Source: Firmicutes bacterium UBA5493
Lineage (GTDB): Bacteria > Bacillota > Limnochordia > Darwinibacteriales > Darwinibacteriaceae
NCBI GenBank assembly: GCA_002424045.1
Contig: DIPH01000004.1
Coordinates: 1-54,913, forward strand
Direction of reading: 5' to 3'
DNA: 54,913 nucleotides
Shown: positions 17,691 through 26,648 of the stretch, piece after piece
How positions within the stretch are numbered: position 1 is the first letter of the stretch
How the letters are laid out: the number at the start of each line of letters is the position of its first letter
Notes under the pieces: generated by a model
Told to the model about the DNA's origin: nothing
The model's database searches: none
The model's input: only the letters and a program-made list of their open reading frames with translations
Program-made: the position numbers and the translations under genes

Positions 17691-18938
17691 TTGAACAACA
17701 AGAATATCATTGAGCAGTACGACATTCTAGCATCTGTCACAAGTCCACATTCCTTTACTGTGGTGGAAGCACACGGTGCTGGATTCAAGGATGAGACAGG
17801 AAAAGAATATGTCAATCTCAACGAGATAAATAGACAACTTGGTTATTCAAACCTTCACTTCACGAAAATGATGAAGGATTGCCTAGACAGTGCTGCTCCC
17901 GAGAAAACATCTCAATACAAGAATAGGTTGTATCACCACATTGTCGAAACAACAAACAACGATTTCCAGAAGATTCTCCTTACCAGTAGTGGCAGTGAAG
18001 CCGTAGAGTGGGCTATTAGGGTCTCCAGGAAGCGGGCCGGACGCTACGAAATTGTCTCGTTCTGGAACAGTATACATGGACGGACCTATTTGGCCTCGTC
18101 GGTGTCGGGAAACCCTGTGCGGAAGACAGGATACGGCCCTCTCGCACCAGGCATCGTGTTTGCGCCGTACCCGTATTGTTATAGATGTCAGTTTGATGAA
18201 TCTCCAGATCGGTGCAACTTCCGTTGCTTGGAGTTTCTGAAGCAGAAGATCAAGAGCGAGTCATCACAAGGCGTTGCCGCAGTTATCGTAGAGCCCTTTC
18301 AGGGGGCAGGAATCATATTTCCCCCAGATGGGTATTTGAAGGCCCTCAGAGAGTGGACTGCCGAAAACGGGATTGAGTTGATTTTTGATGAAGTGCAAAG
18401 CGGCCTAGGTCGGCTTGGCCACATGTACGAATACCAGCGGTTGGGGGTTGTGCCAGATGCTCTCCTGCTTGGCAAGGGTATGGGTAACGGTTTGCACATT
18501 TCTGCCATGCTTTTAAAGGATATTCCTGATGCGGATCCAAAAATTATGACTGGCGGGAGTGGCGACCTTCCCCTTTCTTGCGCGGGGGCTTGCGCAGTGT
18601 TTGATGAGCTCAGGAAAGAGGAAATCTTGGACAACGTCAACCAAGTAGGTGCCTATTGGCATGAAGCCCTAACTAAGCTGGCACAGAAGTTCTCATGCAT
18701 AGGCGATGTAAGGGGTCGTGGAGCCTCCTTTGCCATTGAGCTCATCTCGGATCAGGAATCGAAGAAGGAAAACAACCGACTGCGCGAAAAAGTTGTGGGT
18801 CAACTTCAGAATCACGGCTTTCTGCCGGGGCAATGGCATAGCTCCATCATTCTGCGTCCGCCTTTGAGCATAACCCATAAGCAGGCAGAAGACTTTGTGT
18901 GTTGCCTAGAACGAATCCTCGACATAGAAGGGATCTAA
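17691..18938 (+). CDS. Class III PLP-dependent aminotransferase
   Basis: A 415-residue fold-type I enzyme of the omega-aminotransferase/GABA-transaminase group, with a TTG start. Seen are the PLP site SSGSEAVEWAIR, the Asp motif IFDEVQSGLGRLG, and the PLP lysine in LLGKGMGNG (Lys262). A Cys-containing insert (PYCYRCQF, CNFRC) is like that in several uncharacterised class III aminotransferases. It probably moves the amino group of a compound released by the creatininase-family hydrolase just upstream. The overall class is sure, the substrate is not; a dialkylglycine-decarboxylase-like reaction cannot be excluded. Confidence 0.88.
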   Translation: MNNKNIIEQYDILASVTSPHSFTVVEAHGAGFKDETGKEYVNLNEINRQLGYSNLHFTKMMKDCLDSAAPEKTSQYKNRLYHHIVETTNNDFQKILLTSSGSEAVEWAIRVSRKRAGRYEIVSFWNSIHGRTYLASSVSGNPVRKTGYGPLAPGIVFAPYPYCYRCQFDESPDRCNFRCLEFLKQKIKSESSQGVAAVIVEPFQGAGIIFPPDGYLKALREWTAENGIELIFDEVQSGLGRLGHMYEYQRLGVVPDALLLGKGMGNGLHISAMLLKDIPDADPKIMTGGSGDLPLSCAGACAVFDELRKEEILDNVNQVGAYWHEALTKLAQKFSCIGDVRGRGASFAIELISDQESKKENNRLREKVVGQLQNHGFLPGQWHSSIILRPPLSITHKQAEDFVCCLERILDIEGI

Positions 18939-18942
18939 GACA

Positions 18943-19764
18943 ATGATTGTCAAGACATTGGTGGAAAATACATCAATATCGGAAGAGTACGGTCATGAGC
19001 ACGGCCTCAGTCTGTATATAGAAACCAAGAATCATAAAGTATTGTTTGATGTCGGCGCAAGTGATCTGTTTCTTCAAAATGCAAAGAAACTTGGTGTCAC
19101 CATTGCTGATGTTGATTATCTTGTCATCTCACATGGACATTACGATCATGGCGGCGGCTTAGGCGCATTTTTAAAAGAAAATTACAAGGCGGAGGTTTTC
19201 CTTCATCAACAGGCATTTGGAAAGCACTATCGATTGAGTGCAGATGGTGAACTGGGTTTTATCGGTCTTGATGACGCTCCGAAACAAGACAAACGGATTA
19301 TACTCACGTCAGGCCGACTTTTTATCAACATGCAAACCCAGGTATTCTCGAATGTCGTCCGCAAAGAACCAGGTTCAGCATGGAATGCAGCCCTAGTTAT
19401 GAAAAAGGACGGACAGACAACTGCAGATGCCTTTACCCACGAACAAAACCTTGTAATAGAGGAAGATGGGAAGATATTTCTATTTACCGGCTGCGCCCAT
19501 AATGGTATCGTCAATATCATCGAGCACTTCCACACTTTGGAAGGAAGAATGCCGGATTATGTGATCGGAGGATTCCATCTTTCCAGTGCCGTTGGCGGGC
19601 ATGAAGACCTCGCTATGCTAGATAAATTGGGAAAATACCTCATGGATACAAAGGCCACGTATTATACGGGCCACTGTACCGGTATAAAACCTTATGAGAG
19701 GCTAAAATCAGTGATGGGAGAACAAATAAATTATCTGGCAACAGGCAGCGAAACAAGATTGTAG
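18943..19764 (+). CDS. MBL-fold metallo-hydrolase
   Basis: A 273-residue metallo-beta-lactamase fold protein of the group annotated as 7,8-dihydropterin-6-methyl-4-(beta-D-ribofuranosyl)aminobenzene phosphate synthase-like. Metal motifs are SHGHYDHGGG (HxHxDH), GCAHNGI and GGFHL, with TGHCTG at the end. Only four bases separate it from the aminotransferase stop, so it belongs to the same operon. The natural substrate is unknown. Confidence 0.85.
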   Translation: MIVKTLVENTSISEEYGHEHGLSLYIETKNHKVLFDVGASDLFLQNAKKLGVTIADVDYLVISHGHYDHGGGLGAFLKENYKAEVFLHQQAFGKHYRLSADGELGFIGLDDAPKQDKRIILTSGRLFINMQTQVFSNVVRKEPGSAWNAALVMKKDGQTTADAFTHEQNLVIEEDGKIFLFTGCAHNGIVNIIEHFHTLEGRMPDYVIGGFHLSSAVGGHEDLAMLDKLGKYLMDTKATYYTGHCTGIKPYERLKSVMGEQINYLATGSETRL

Positions 19765-19786
19765 TTAGCCAGTTTGGTCACAGCTT

Positions 19787-19808
19787 AGGGAGCCTTGGAG
19801 GGCTCCCT
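19787..19808. terminator. Hairpin between convergent genes
   Basis: AGGGAGCC (19787-19794) and GGCTCCCT (19801-19808) form an eight-bp stem with a six-base loop. It lies between the ends of the MBL-fold gene and the acetamidase gene, so it could serve both directions, although neither side has a long T run. Confidence 0.6.
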
Positions 19809-19823
19809 TCGTCACGTTCCTTC

Positions 19824-20723
19824 CTATTTGAGTTGATATCCATACTCTTCCAGGATCCATAAGGGAAACTCCATGCGGGCAGTCATGAGGGGATCGACGA
19901 TTTGGCAGATATGCAAGTTTCCCACAACCGACAAGAGCATCCCGGCTTCCCCAAGATCCATACCCAAAGCCTCGTGGATAAACTGGAGCATCATTTCTGA
20001 GGCTACGACCGCTGCTTCGTCCAGAGTTTGCTTAGATGCAATCGTCATGGCATGGTCGCCTGCCACTACCATGGGGAGCGGAAGGGATAGTCCAGTTAGC
20101 ACATCAATCTTCACTGTGATCTCTGCTGCGATCTCAATACCGCAGATGATGACTTCTCCATCACCCATTAATGTGTGCACATCTCCCATGGCTAAGAGGG
20201 CGCCAGGGACATTAACGGGCAGATACACTATGGAACCTATGCCAATGCGTTTGCAGTCCATGTTGCCGCCGTGGATACCCGGTGTACTAGTGGGGATTTC
20301 CTCGTCTTTTGGAGCTGTGCCGATGACGCCGATCATAGGATCGACATCTAGAGTCAGGTGGTCATTAAACCTGGCCTTCCCATCGCTGACGGGGATAATT
20401 TTGGTTTTGCGCTCGCTAAGGATATGCCCTAAGGCGCCGCTGCCGGGGCCAACTCGCATCGCACCTTGGGAATCAAGCTTAATGTTCATGATTTTGACTT
20501 TCAAGATGTCCCCCGGACTGGCATCCTTTACATACAGGGGGCCTGTTGCCGGATTTGTGTAGCCCCAGCCCATAGTAGCGGCGACTTGGTCTTCTCGGGT
20601 AATCTTGTTACTGTAACAATCAAAGGTCTCAAAGACGATGGTATCCCCGGGTGAAGCATGGGCTACCGGAGTATTGTGCGGTGAGAACTCAAATACAGAC
20701 TGCTCACGCTTGATTCTTACCAT
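19824..20723 (-). CDS. Acetamidase/formamidase family protein
   Basis: A 299-residue FmdA/AmdA-family amidase. Family marks: EFSPHNTPVAHASPGDTIVFETFDC, GPLYVKDASPGDILKVKI, TPGIHGGNMDCK and DVHTLMGDGEV. It hydrolyses formamide, acetamide or a similar short amide to ammonia and the acid. The reading frame stays open to 20801, but GGGAGG at six bases before the ATG at 20723 decides the start, and family proteins begin here. It faces the transporter/creatininase operon and may act on an amide released there. Confidence 0.88.
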   Translation of the reverse strand: MVRIKREQSVFEFSPHNTPVAHASPGDTIVFETFDCYSNKITREDQVAATMGWGYTNPATGPLYVKDASPGDILKVKIMNIKLDSQGAMRVGPGSGALGHILSERKTKIIPVSDGKARFNDHLTLDVDPMIGVIGTAPKDEEIPTSTPGIHGGNMDCKRIGIGSIVYLPVNVPGALLAMGDVHTLMGDGEVIICGIEIAAEITVKIDVLTGLSLPLPMVVAGDHAMTIASKQTLDEAAVVASEMMLQFIHEALGMDLGEAGMLLSVVGNLHICQIVDPLMTARMEFPLWILEEYGYQLK

Positions 20724-20969
20724 AGTGGTCCTCCCATCCGACTTGTCTAGTTTTCTTTCGGTCTTAGTTCCGCCTAAATAATAAAAGTCCTTCGTCTCCA
20801 TGGTGAGGAGTTCAGAAGGAACGGGAGAAGCGTTGGCGAATTATGAATATGACATGTGTACAGCTTTTGTGTGGATTGTTAAGTCTCGGTTTGAAAAAAT
20901 AAATAGGGGGGTGTCGACGGCCCATAGTGCTGCACGGTGATTTCGCCAAATATGGAAAGGAGAATTGTT

Positions 20970-22253
20970 TTGAAGAAAACCTCTGCTTTGCTACTTATCG
21001 CATTGTCCCTTCTTTTAGCAGCTAGCGTAGTTGGCGCTCAAACCATTGAATTAACGTATTGGACCCACACTGACGATAATCGTACCGTCATCGAAAACCG
21101 TTACATTGAAGAGTTTCAAGCAATGTATCCCAATGTCACCATTAAGAGAGTTGTCAATGAGGCCAGTAAGATGGGTGATCTGATGCTGACGGCGTTCTCC
21201 GCTAATAACGCCCCAGATATCTTCAACCTGCCTATTGAGCAGGAATACGGATATATGATGCACCACAGGGTGGCACCTGTAAACTATAAGGCCATTGGTT
21301 ACAAGGATGCACAGGATCTGGCCAGTCAATACATGCCTGGAACCTTCGATACCGTAACGATGGACGGACAGATTTATGGTTTACCACTTGAATTGACCAA
21401 CTGGTCCATTTATATCAACAAGAATATTTTCCGCGACGCAGGTCTTGATCCCGAAACAGACTATCCCAAAACTTGGGAAGAGATGATTGAGGTTGCTGAT
21501 AAGCTGACCCTTCGCAACGGCGAGATTATTACGCGCCGCGGTTTCGACTTCCGGTATCCGTATTACCTAGTGGCTATGCTACCCATGGTAGAACAACTGG
21601 GTGGACAGTTACTCAGCGAGGATGGCAAGACGGCGATTGTAAATGATGAGGCTTGGATTCAGGTGTTCGAATGGTTCAGAACCTGGGGTCCCCATGGACG
21701 TAACCTAGGAAGTCCTACCTATACGGCTGCTCGGAAGATCTTTAACATGGACAATAACGACATTGCTATGTGCTTAACCGGTTTTTATCAACAGGGTAGA
21801 ATTAGGGTTGACAATCCTGAATTCTACGACAGTGGCGAATGGATGGTTGTTCCGTTCCCAGTCTTTGAAAACGCCGTTAATGACGTTGGATGTTCCTATT
21901 ACGGTCACTTTATGATGGTCAATGCACAAGCTTCTGCCGAAAAGCAGGAGTGGGCCTGGAAGTTCATTGCCTATATGCTCGATCATGGATGGGAATACCT
22001 CGAAACAGTAAATATTATCCAACCGCGGCAAGACTTGCTTGATGATCCAAGGTATATGGAACTCCCATATATGAACGTTTTCATGGACGATATGGCTCGG
22101 AGTCATATGGTATTTTTGCACGAGAACGGCTTCCAATTCGAACGCTTTATCAAAGAAGCCATCGAAAGTGTAATGCTGTCTAATATGCCCTCCGACGAAG
22201 CGTTAGACATTCTTCGTGAGCGTATCCAAGAGGTTCTTGACGATTCCTATTGA
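20970..22253 (+). CDS. Sugar ABC transporter substrate-binding protein (family 1)
   Basis: A 427-residue exported CUT1-type binding protein. GGAAAGGAG at 20954-20962 points to the TTG at 20970 rather than the ATG at 20952, which lies in that site. Residues 1-24 are a signal peptide (KK, hydrophobic, ending VVGAQ). The mature part has ELTYWTHTDDNRTVIE and FNLPIEQEYGYM as in UgpB/MsmE-like proteins. The sugar is unknown. The gene opens an operon with two permeases. Confidence 0.87.
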   Translation: MKKTSALLLIALSLLLAASVVGAQTIELTYWTHTDDNRTVIENRYIEEFQAMYPNVTIKRVVNEASKMGDLMLTAFSANNAPDIFNLPIEQEYGYMMHHRVAPVNYKAIGYKDAQDLASQYMPGTFDTVTMDGQIYGLPLELTNWSIYINKNIFRDAGLDPETDYPKTWEEMIEVADKLTLRNGEIITRRGFDFRYPYYLVAMLPMVEQLGGQLLSEDGKTAIVNDEAWIQVFEWFRTWGPHGRNLGSPTYTAARKIFNMDNNDIAMCLTGFYQQGRIRVDNPEFYDSGEWMVVPFPVFENAVNDVGCSYYGHFMMVNAQASAEKQEWAWKFIAYMLDHGWEYLETVNIIQPRQDLLDDPRYMELPYMNVFMDDMARSHMVFLHENGFQFERFIKEAIESVMLSNMPSDEALDILRERIQEVLDDSY

Positions 22254-22275
22254 TATGCTCTGATGCCTTTGAAAA

Positions 22276-22299
22276 AAGCCCGGGTTAACACTCGGGCTT
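22276..22299 (+). terminator. Intra-operon hairpin after the binding-protein gene
   Basis: AAGCCCG (22276-22282) pairs with CGGGCTT (22293-22299), followed by CTTGATCTTAT. It lies between binding protein and permease and is likely a partial terminator that sets their ratio. Confidence 0.6.
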
Positions 22300-22332
22300 C
22301 TTGATCTTATAGTTCTAGTGGAGGGAGAACCA

Positions 22333-23244
22333 ATGCATCGCAAACGAGGATTTAGTATGGAAAAGAAGAAGGCCAGATGGGGATGGGTGTTTGTCACTCC
22401 GTCACTGATCCTCTTCGCTGCCTTTAGCTTTTACCCAATTATCAATGCTTTTTATGAGAGCTTCTTCAACCGGAACCTACTTTCTTTACGTCCCCCGCGT
22501 TTTGTTGGTTGGGATAATTACACGTATTTATTTGGTTCGAAGGACTTTTGGTTGTCAGTTCAAAATACATTGATTTTTACGCTTGGAACCTTCCTGCCGC
22601 TACTGGTGTTAAGCCTAGTTTTGGCAGTCTTTATCATGTCTATTAAGAGGTTCCGGCGGTTTTTTCAAATGGCTTTTTATTCTCCAGCCGTTCTGTCATC
22701 CGTCGTGGCGGCGTTGATCTGGCTACTCATATTTGACCCGCGGGGTCTAGCTAACCAGGGGTTGAACGCTTTGATGGGGACTGCAGGAGTAAATTACAAT
22801 TGGCTGTCCACAACGGGAATGCTCAGGCTCTCCACCATCGTCGTATACTTTTGGAAGTACATTGGCTATTTTACCGTTATCTTTGTGTCAGGTATTGGTT
22901 CGATTCCAGACACCTTGCGGGAGGCCGCTCTGATCGATGGGGCGAATCGATGGACGCTTTTTTGGTATGTCACTCTACCCCTTCTGAAGCCTACGACGAT
23001 GCTTGTCTCCATTATGGCCATGATTCAGTGCTTAAAGACCTTTAGTACACAATACATGTTCACCAATGCAGGAGCTCCCACCCGGCCGATTAATGTGATA
23101 ACCCTAAATATCTACAACACGGCCATTAAAGATTATCGAATTGGGCGGGCCACAGCCATGAGTATCCTTCTATTCATTGTGATGTTTGCGTTTACATGGC
23201 TGCAATTGAAGGTTTCCCGCACGGAGGAAGTAAGCCATATGTAG
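22333..23244 (+). CDS. Sugar ABC transporter permease (MalF/UgpA-like)
   Basis: A 303-residue membrane protein with six expected helices and the EAA loop REAALIDGANRWTLFWYVTLPLLKP. GGAGGGAG stands seven bases before ATG 22333; in-frame GTG 22318 is part of that region and less likely, and ATG 22357 is another alternative. The first helix follows the basic stretch KKKARWGW. It pairs with the next permease. Confidence 0.9.
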   Translation: MHRKRGFSMEKKKARWGWVFVTPSLILFAAFSFYPIINAFYESFFNRNLLSLRPPRFVGWDNYTYLFGSKDFWLSVQNTLIFTLGTFLPLLVLSLVLAVFIMSIKRFRRFFQMAFYSPAVLSSVVAALIWLLIFDPRGLANQGLNALMGTAGVNYNWLSTTGMLRLSTIVVYFWKYIGYFTVIFVSGIGSIPDTLREAALIDGANRWTLFWYVTLPLLKPTTMLVSIMAMIQCLKTFSTQYMFTNAGAPTRPINVITLNIYNTAIKDYRIGRATAMSILLFIVMFAFTWLQLKVSRTEEVSHM

Positions 23245-23276
23245 AGTTGTCTCCCCGAAGAACAGGAGTGATATTA

Positions 23277-24140
23277 TTGAACGCACATAAAACAAGATCT
23301 TGGCGTTTGGAGAAGATGGCCACAACACTCATCTGGCTGTTTCTCATCGTAGCCTGCATCTTGGTGGTAATTCCACTTGTTTTTATGTTTACAGCTGCAG
23401 CAATGCCAGCACGAGATATCTTGCGGATGCCCTATCCTTGGATCCCTGAGGGCTTTTACTGGCAAAACTTCTGGAATGGCCTAAGGGGACCAGAGGGGAC
23501 CTTTATTTTCATACGAAACGCCCTTAACTCCCTCATTGTTGCCGGTACCGTCTCGGCCTTCACTGTCTTGTTTTCATCCCTTGCGGGATATGGATTGGCG
23601 AAATTCGAGTTTAAGGGTCGAACTTTAGTCTTTATGCTGATCATGGCAACCATGATGATTCCTTTTGAGGCTATCATGATCCCTTTATACATGGTTGCTA
23701 TGCGCATGGGCTTGCAGGATACCTATACCGGATTAATCTTGCCCTTCTTGGCCAATGCCTTCGGTGTCTTTTTGATGCGTCAGTACTTGATTACCTTCCC
23801 AGACGAAATTCTAGATGCAGCTCGAATTGATGGCGCCAGTGAACCCAGGATTTTTTCGCGCATTGTGCTTCCCAGTTCCGGTTCTGCCGTTGCCACCTTG
23901 GCAATTCTAGCCTTCCGTTCCCAGTGGGATAGCCTACTTTGGCCCCTTTTGGTAGTCCAGAGTGACGAGATGAAGACAATTCCCTTGTATATTACCAAGT
24001 TTATGGCAGAAACCCACAGTGACGAAGGGATCATGATGGCCATTGCTGTGATGGCCAGCATTCCCATGATCGTTTTGTTTCTGACCTTATCGAAGTACTT
24101 CATCAATAAAGACGGGTTAACTTCAGCTACGAAGGGTTAG
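23277..24140 (+). CDS. Sugar ABC transporter permease (MalG/UgpE-like)
   Basis: A 287-residue membrane protein with the EAA loop DAARIDGASEPRIFSRIVLP and a NSLIVAGTVSAFTVLFSSLAG helix as in MalG. The start is TTG 23277 after AGGAG with eight-base spacing; the frame is open further up inside the preceding gene. No ATPase gene follows, so a shared ATPase (MsmX type, or the one at 5599) must energise it. Confidence 0.88.
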   Translation: MNAHKTRSWRLEKMATTLIWLFLIVACILVVIPLVFMFTAAAMPARDILRMPYPWIPEGFYWQNFWNGLRGPEGTFIFIRNALNSLIVAGTVSAFTVLFSSLAGYGLAKFEFKGRTLVFMLIMATMMIPFEAIMIPLYMVAMRMGLQDTYTGLILPFLANAFGVFLMRQYLITFPDEILDAARIDGASEPRIFSRIVLPSSGSAVATLAILAFRSQWDSLLWPLLVVQSDEMKTIPLYITKFMAETHSDEGIMMAIAVMASIPMIVLFLTLSKYFINKDGLTSATKG

Positions 24141-24257
24141 GAGCGTGGCGTTGCTTGACATGGGTGTTTGAAGAACATAGAATTGGAGGCGGATGCTGAG
24201 ATCTACCTTTCAGCGCATCCAAGTAGAACTGATTTAAGGGCAAGAGGAGATATAGGG

Positions 24258-24833
24258 ATGCGGCAGAACCAGAAGCAACGAACGGCGAGCTTACGGGAGT
24301 TATTTGTGGCATGGTTTAAAATTGGACTATTCACCTTTGGCGGCGGCTATGCCATGCTACCGTTAATTGAGAGAGAGGTTATCGACAATAAGGGCTGGAC
24401 GGATAAGGAAGAAATTCTATCCATCTACGCCCTGGCCCAGTCGGTACCTGGTGTGATTGCCGTTAACACCTCAATTATTCTAGGAAATCGTCTGGGTGGC
24501 GTCAAGGGCGCTGTGGTAGCCGCCGCTGGGGTGATTTCCCCCTCTTTGATCGTGATTATGACCATTGCGTCTTATTTCGATTCTATCATGAATAGTGTCT
24601 ATGTCTTGCAGGCCTTCAGTGGGATCAGGTCAGCGGTAGTGGGGTTGGTGGCTGCTGCGGCTGTGAGAATTGCTCTAGCCAGTCTGAAAGACAAGTCGGC
24701 ATTTGTTATTGCAATTGCGGCGTTTGTATTAAGCGCTTTTACGGATGTCCATGCCATTGCCATTATTCTCGGAGGCGCCCTTGCGGGTTTACTTGCGTAC
24801 TATTTGGGCGCTAAGAGGAGGGTGGAAGACTAG
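24258..24833 (+). CDS. Chromate transporter ChrA-family, N-half subunit
   Basis: A 191-residue membrane protein with one CHR domain: FKIGLFTFGGGYAMLPLIEREV, then AQSVPGVIAVNTS and about five helices. AGAGGAG precedes ATG 24258. It is the short-chain type that works as a pair with a second subunit encoded next door. The CHR family includes chromate exporters, but many members have unknown anions as substrates. Unrelated to the sugar operon before it, though on the same strand with a 117-base gap. Confidence 0.85.
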   Translation: MRQNQKQRTASLRELFVAWFKIGLFTFGGGYAMLPLIEREVIDNKGWTDKEEILSIYALAQSVPGVIAVNTSIILGNRLGGVKGAVVAAAGVISPSLIVIMTIASYFDSIMNSVYVLQAFSGIRSAVVGLVAAAAVRIALASLKDKSAFVIAIAAFVLSAFTDVHAIAIILGGALAGLLAYYLGAKRRVED

Positions 24834-25399
24834 TGTTTATGGCATTCTTGCAATTATTCTCAGGGTTTTTCAAGATCGGCCTTTTCACTGTCGGTGGCGG
24901 TTATGCCATGCTTCCGCTCATGCAGCAGGAAATCGCAAGGTATGGCTGGGTTAGTGCGGCTGAGTTTGTTGATATCATAGCCATCGCAGAAATGACACCG
25001 GGCGCTATTGCAGTAAATACCGCCACGTTCGCGGGCTTCCGCACAGCCGGTATCCTCGGCGCTATCGTGGCAACCACCGCCCTGGCCCTACCGTCCCTTT
25101 TGATTATCGTACCTCTTTCGAATTTTTGGGAGACCCATCAAGAACATCCAGTACTTAAGGCCATCTTCAATGGCATTAGACCTGCTGTAGCAGGGTTAAT
25201 CGGAGCTGCTGCCATGTATATCGGGCAAACCGCATTACAGTATGATCTCCTCTTGTCGCAGAAGGATGCATTCCCCATCGATTTTCGGAGTCTGATCATT
25301 GCCGCCGTGGTATTCCTGGCCGTTCGCAAACGAAATGTCGATCCCATTAAAGCTATCTTAGTTTCGGCTCTTGTGGGGTTAATTGTCTTTGGTTTTTAG
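24833..25399 (+). CDS. Chromate transporter ChrA-family, C-half subunit
   Basis: A 188-residue second CHR subunit. Its start GTG overlaps the stop of the first subunit by one base (TAGTG), with GAGGAGGG upstream. It repeats the motifs FKIGLFTVGGGYAMLPLMQQEI and AEMTPGAIAVNTA of its partner, so the pair came from a tandem duplication and is expected to form a heterodimer. Confidence 0.85.
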   Translation: MFMAFLQLFSGFFKIGLFTVGGGYAMLPLMQQEIARYGWVSAAEFVDIIAIAEMTPGAIAVNTATFAGFRTAGILGAIVATTALALPSLLIIVPLSNFWETHQEHPVLKAIFNGIRPAVAGLIGAAAMYIGQTALQYDLLLSQKDAFPIDFRSLIIAAVVFLAVRKRNVDPIKAILVSALVGLIVFGF

Positions 25400-25415
25400 G
25401 TCAGTAGTTAGGGGG

Positions 25416-25443
25416 GGCGTAGCTTTTGCAGCTACGCCTTTTT
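25416..25443 (+). terminator. Rho-independent terminator after the chromate transporter pair
   Basis: GGCGTAGCT (25416-25424), loop TTTGC, AGCTACGCC (25430-25438), then five T. A canonical intrinsic terminator. Confidence 0.92.
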
Positions 25444-25536
25444 GCATTTAAGCAGGAATTCCAGGGAAAGAAACAGAACAAAAACAGTAATCTTTTAACG
25501 ATCAATCAATAAAAACATAAACAGGAGGAATGATCG

Positions 25537-26625
25537 ATGGCGGTACGATACCGAAAAGAGTTGGATATCATCTCACCATACGTGCCCGGTAAGCCCATTG
25601 ACGACGTAAAACGCGAGTTGGGTCTGGAGCGTGTGATTAAGCTGGCATCCAACGAAAACCCCTTCGGCTTTTCCAGTTCCGTTCGGGAGGCGGTCATGAA
25701 AGCACTGGATGAAGTCAACTTGTATCCCGATGGAAACGCAACGCTGCTCAAGGCGAAAATTGCCGAAAAGTATGGGGTTACCCCCGATATGGTCCTGCCC
25801 ACTTGCGGATCCGATGAAATGGTTGATCTGATCGCGAAGACATTTATTGATCAGGGCAGCGAAGTCGTTATGGCTGAAGTCACCTTCCCGAGGTACTTCT
25901 CCACATCCATGATGATGGGCGCCGATTTGAAGATCGTACCCATGAAAAATATGGCCTATGATCTGGAAGGCTTTAAGAGGGTTATCACACCAGAGACAAG
26001 GCTGGTTTGGCTCTGTAACCCCAACAACCCCACCGGTTCCTTTTTCTCCAGGAGCGAGCTTGTGGACATTATGGAGTTTATTTCCCCTGAGACCCTCGTC
26101 GTTTATGACGAGGCCTACTATGAGTTCGCTACCCATCCCGACTATCCCAAGGACAGCCTGGACTTCTTAAAGAAGTACCAGAACATGCTGGTCATGAAGA
26201 CGCTGTCGAAGGCCTATGGCATAGCAGGCCTCCGAATTGGGTTTACCATCGGTGATGCGACCCTACTTGGTCTAATTAACAGGATCAGAAATCCCTTTAA
26301 TGTTACGTTGATTACCCAGGCTGCGGCTATGGCCGCCATCGATGATGATGAGTTTTTAGTGAAGATCATTGAGAACAACAACAAAGGGAAACACTACCTG
26401 TATGACGAGTTCGAAAAAATGGGGTTGGAATATGCAAAGACCGAGGCAAACCACATTGCCTTTAATGCAAGAAAAGATGCAGGCGTGATCTTTAGTGATC
26501 TCCTAAAGAAGGGCGTTATCATCAGACCCATCGGCGGGGAGAAGTACAAGACCTGGCTGAGAGTGAGTATTGGTACCATGGAGGAAAATCAAGAATTCAT
26601 CAAGGCACTTAAAGAAGTGCTGTAG
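25537..26625 (+). CDS. hisC: Histidinol-phosphate aminotransferase-like enzyme
   Basis: A 362-residue fold-type I aminotransferase of the HisC group. It has YVPGKPIDDVKRELG and KLASNENPFG at the N-terminus, CNPNNPTG, and the PLP lysine in KTLSKAYGIAGLRIG (Lys225). AGGAGG precedes the ATG. HisC makes L-histidinol phosphate from imidazole-acetol phosphate and is often able to act on aromatic amino acids. No other his gene is nearby, so an aromatic-amino-acid or other role is possible. The isochorismatase-family gene follows after 23 bases. Confidence 0.85.
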   Translation: MAVRYRKELDIISPYVPGKPIDDVKRELGLERVIKLASNENPFGFSSSVREAVMKALDEVNLYPDGNATLLKAKIAEKYGVTPDMVLPTCGSDEMVDLIAKTFIDQGSEVVMAEVTFPRYFSTSMMMGADLKIVPMKNMAYDLEGFKRVITPETRLVWLCNPNNPTGSFFSRSELVDIMEFISPETLVVYDEAYYEFATHPDYPKDSLDFLKKYQNMLVMKTLSKAYGIAGLRIGFTIGDATLLGLINRIRNPFNVTLITQAAAMAAIDDDEFLVKIIENNNKGKHYLYDEFEKMGLEYAKTEANHIAFNARKDAGVIFSDLLKKGVIIRPIGGEKYKTWLRVSIGTMEENQEFIKALKEVL

Positions 26626-26648
26626 TAGTGGTGTGAAGGGGGCATAGC

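Noticed and set aside
19873..20562. 229-residue open frame on the plus strand opposite the acetamidase gene
   Set aside because: Shadow of a well-supported minus-strand gene; low-complexity Ser/Met/Pro-rich product with no family likeness and no ribosome site.
20851..20861. GTGTACAG as a possible second site of the UTRA regulator between acetamidase and the sugar operon
   Set aside because: Matches GT-N-TA-N-AC at only part of the positions and short A/T-rich matches occur by chance; not reported as an operator.
25573..26136. 187-residue open frame antisense to the hisC-like gene
   Set aside because: Lies wholly inside a conserved gene; product has no recognisable domain.
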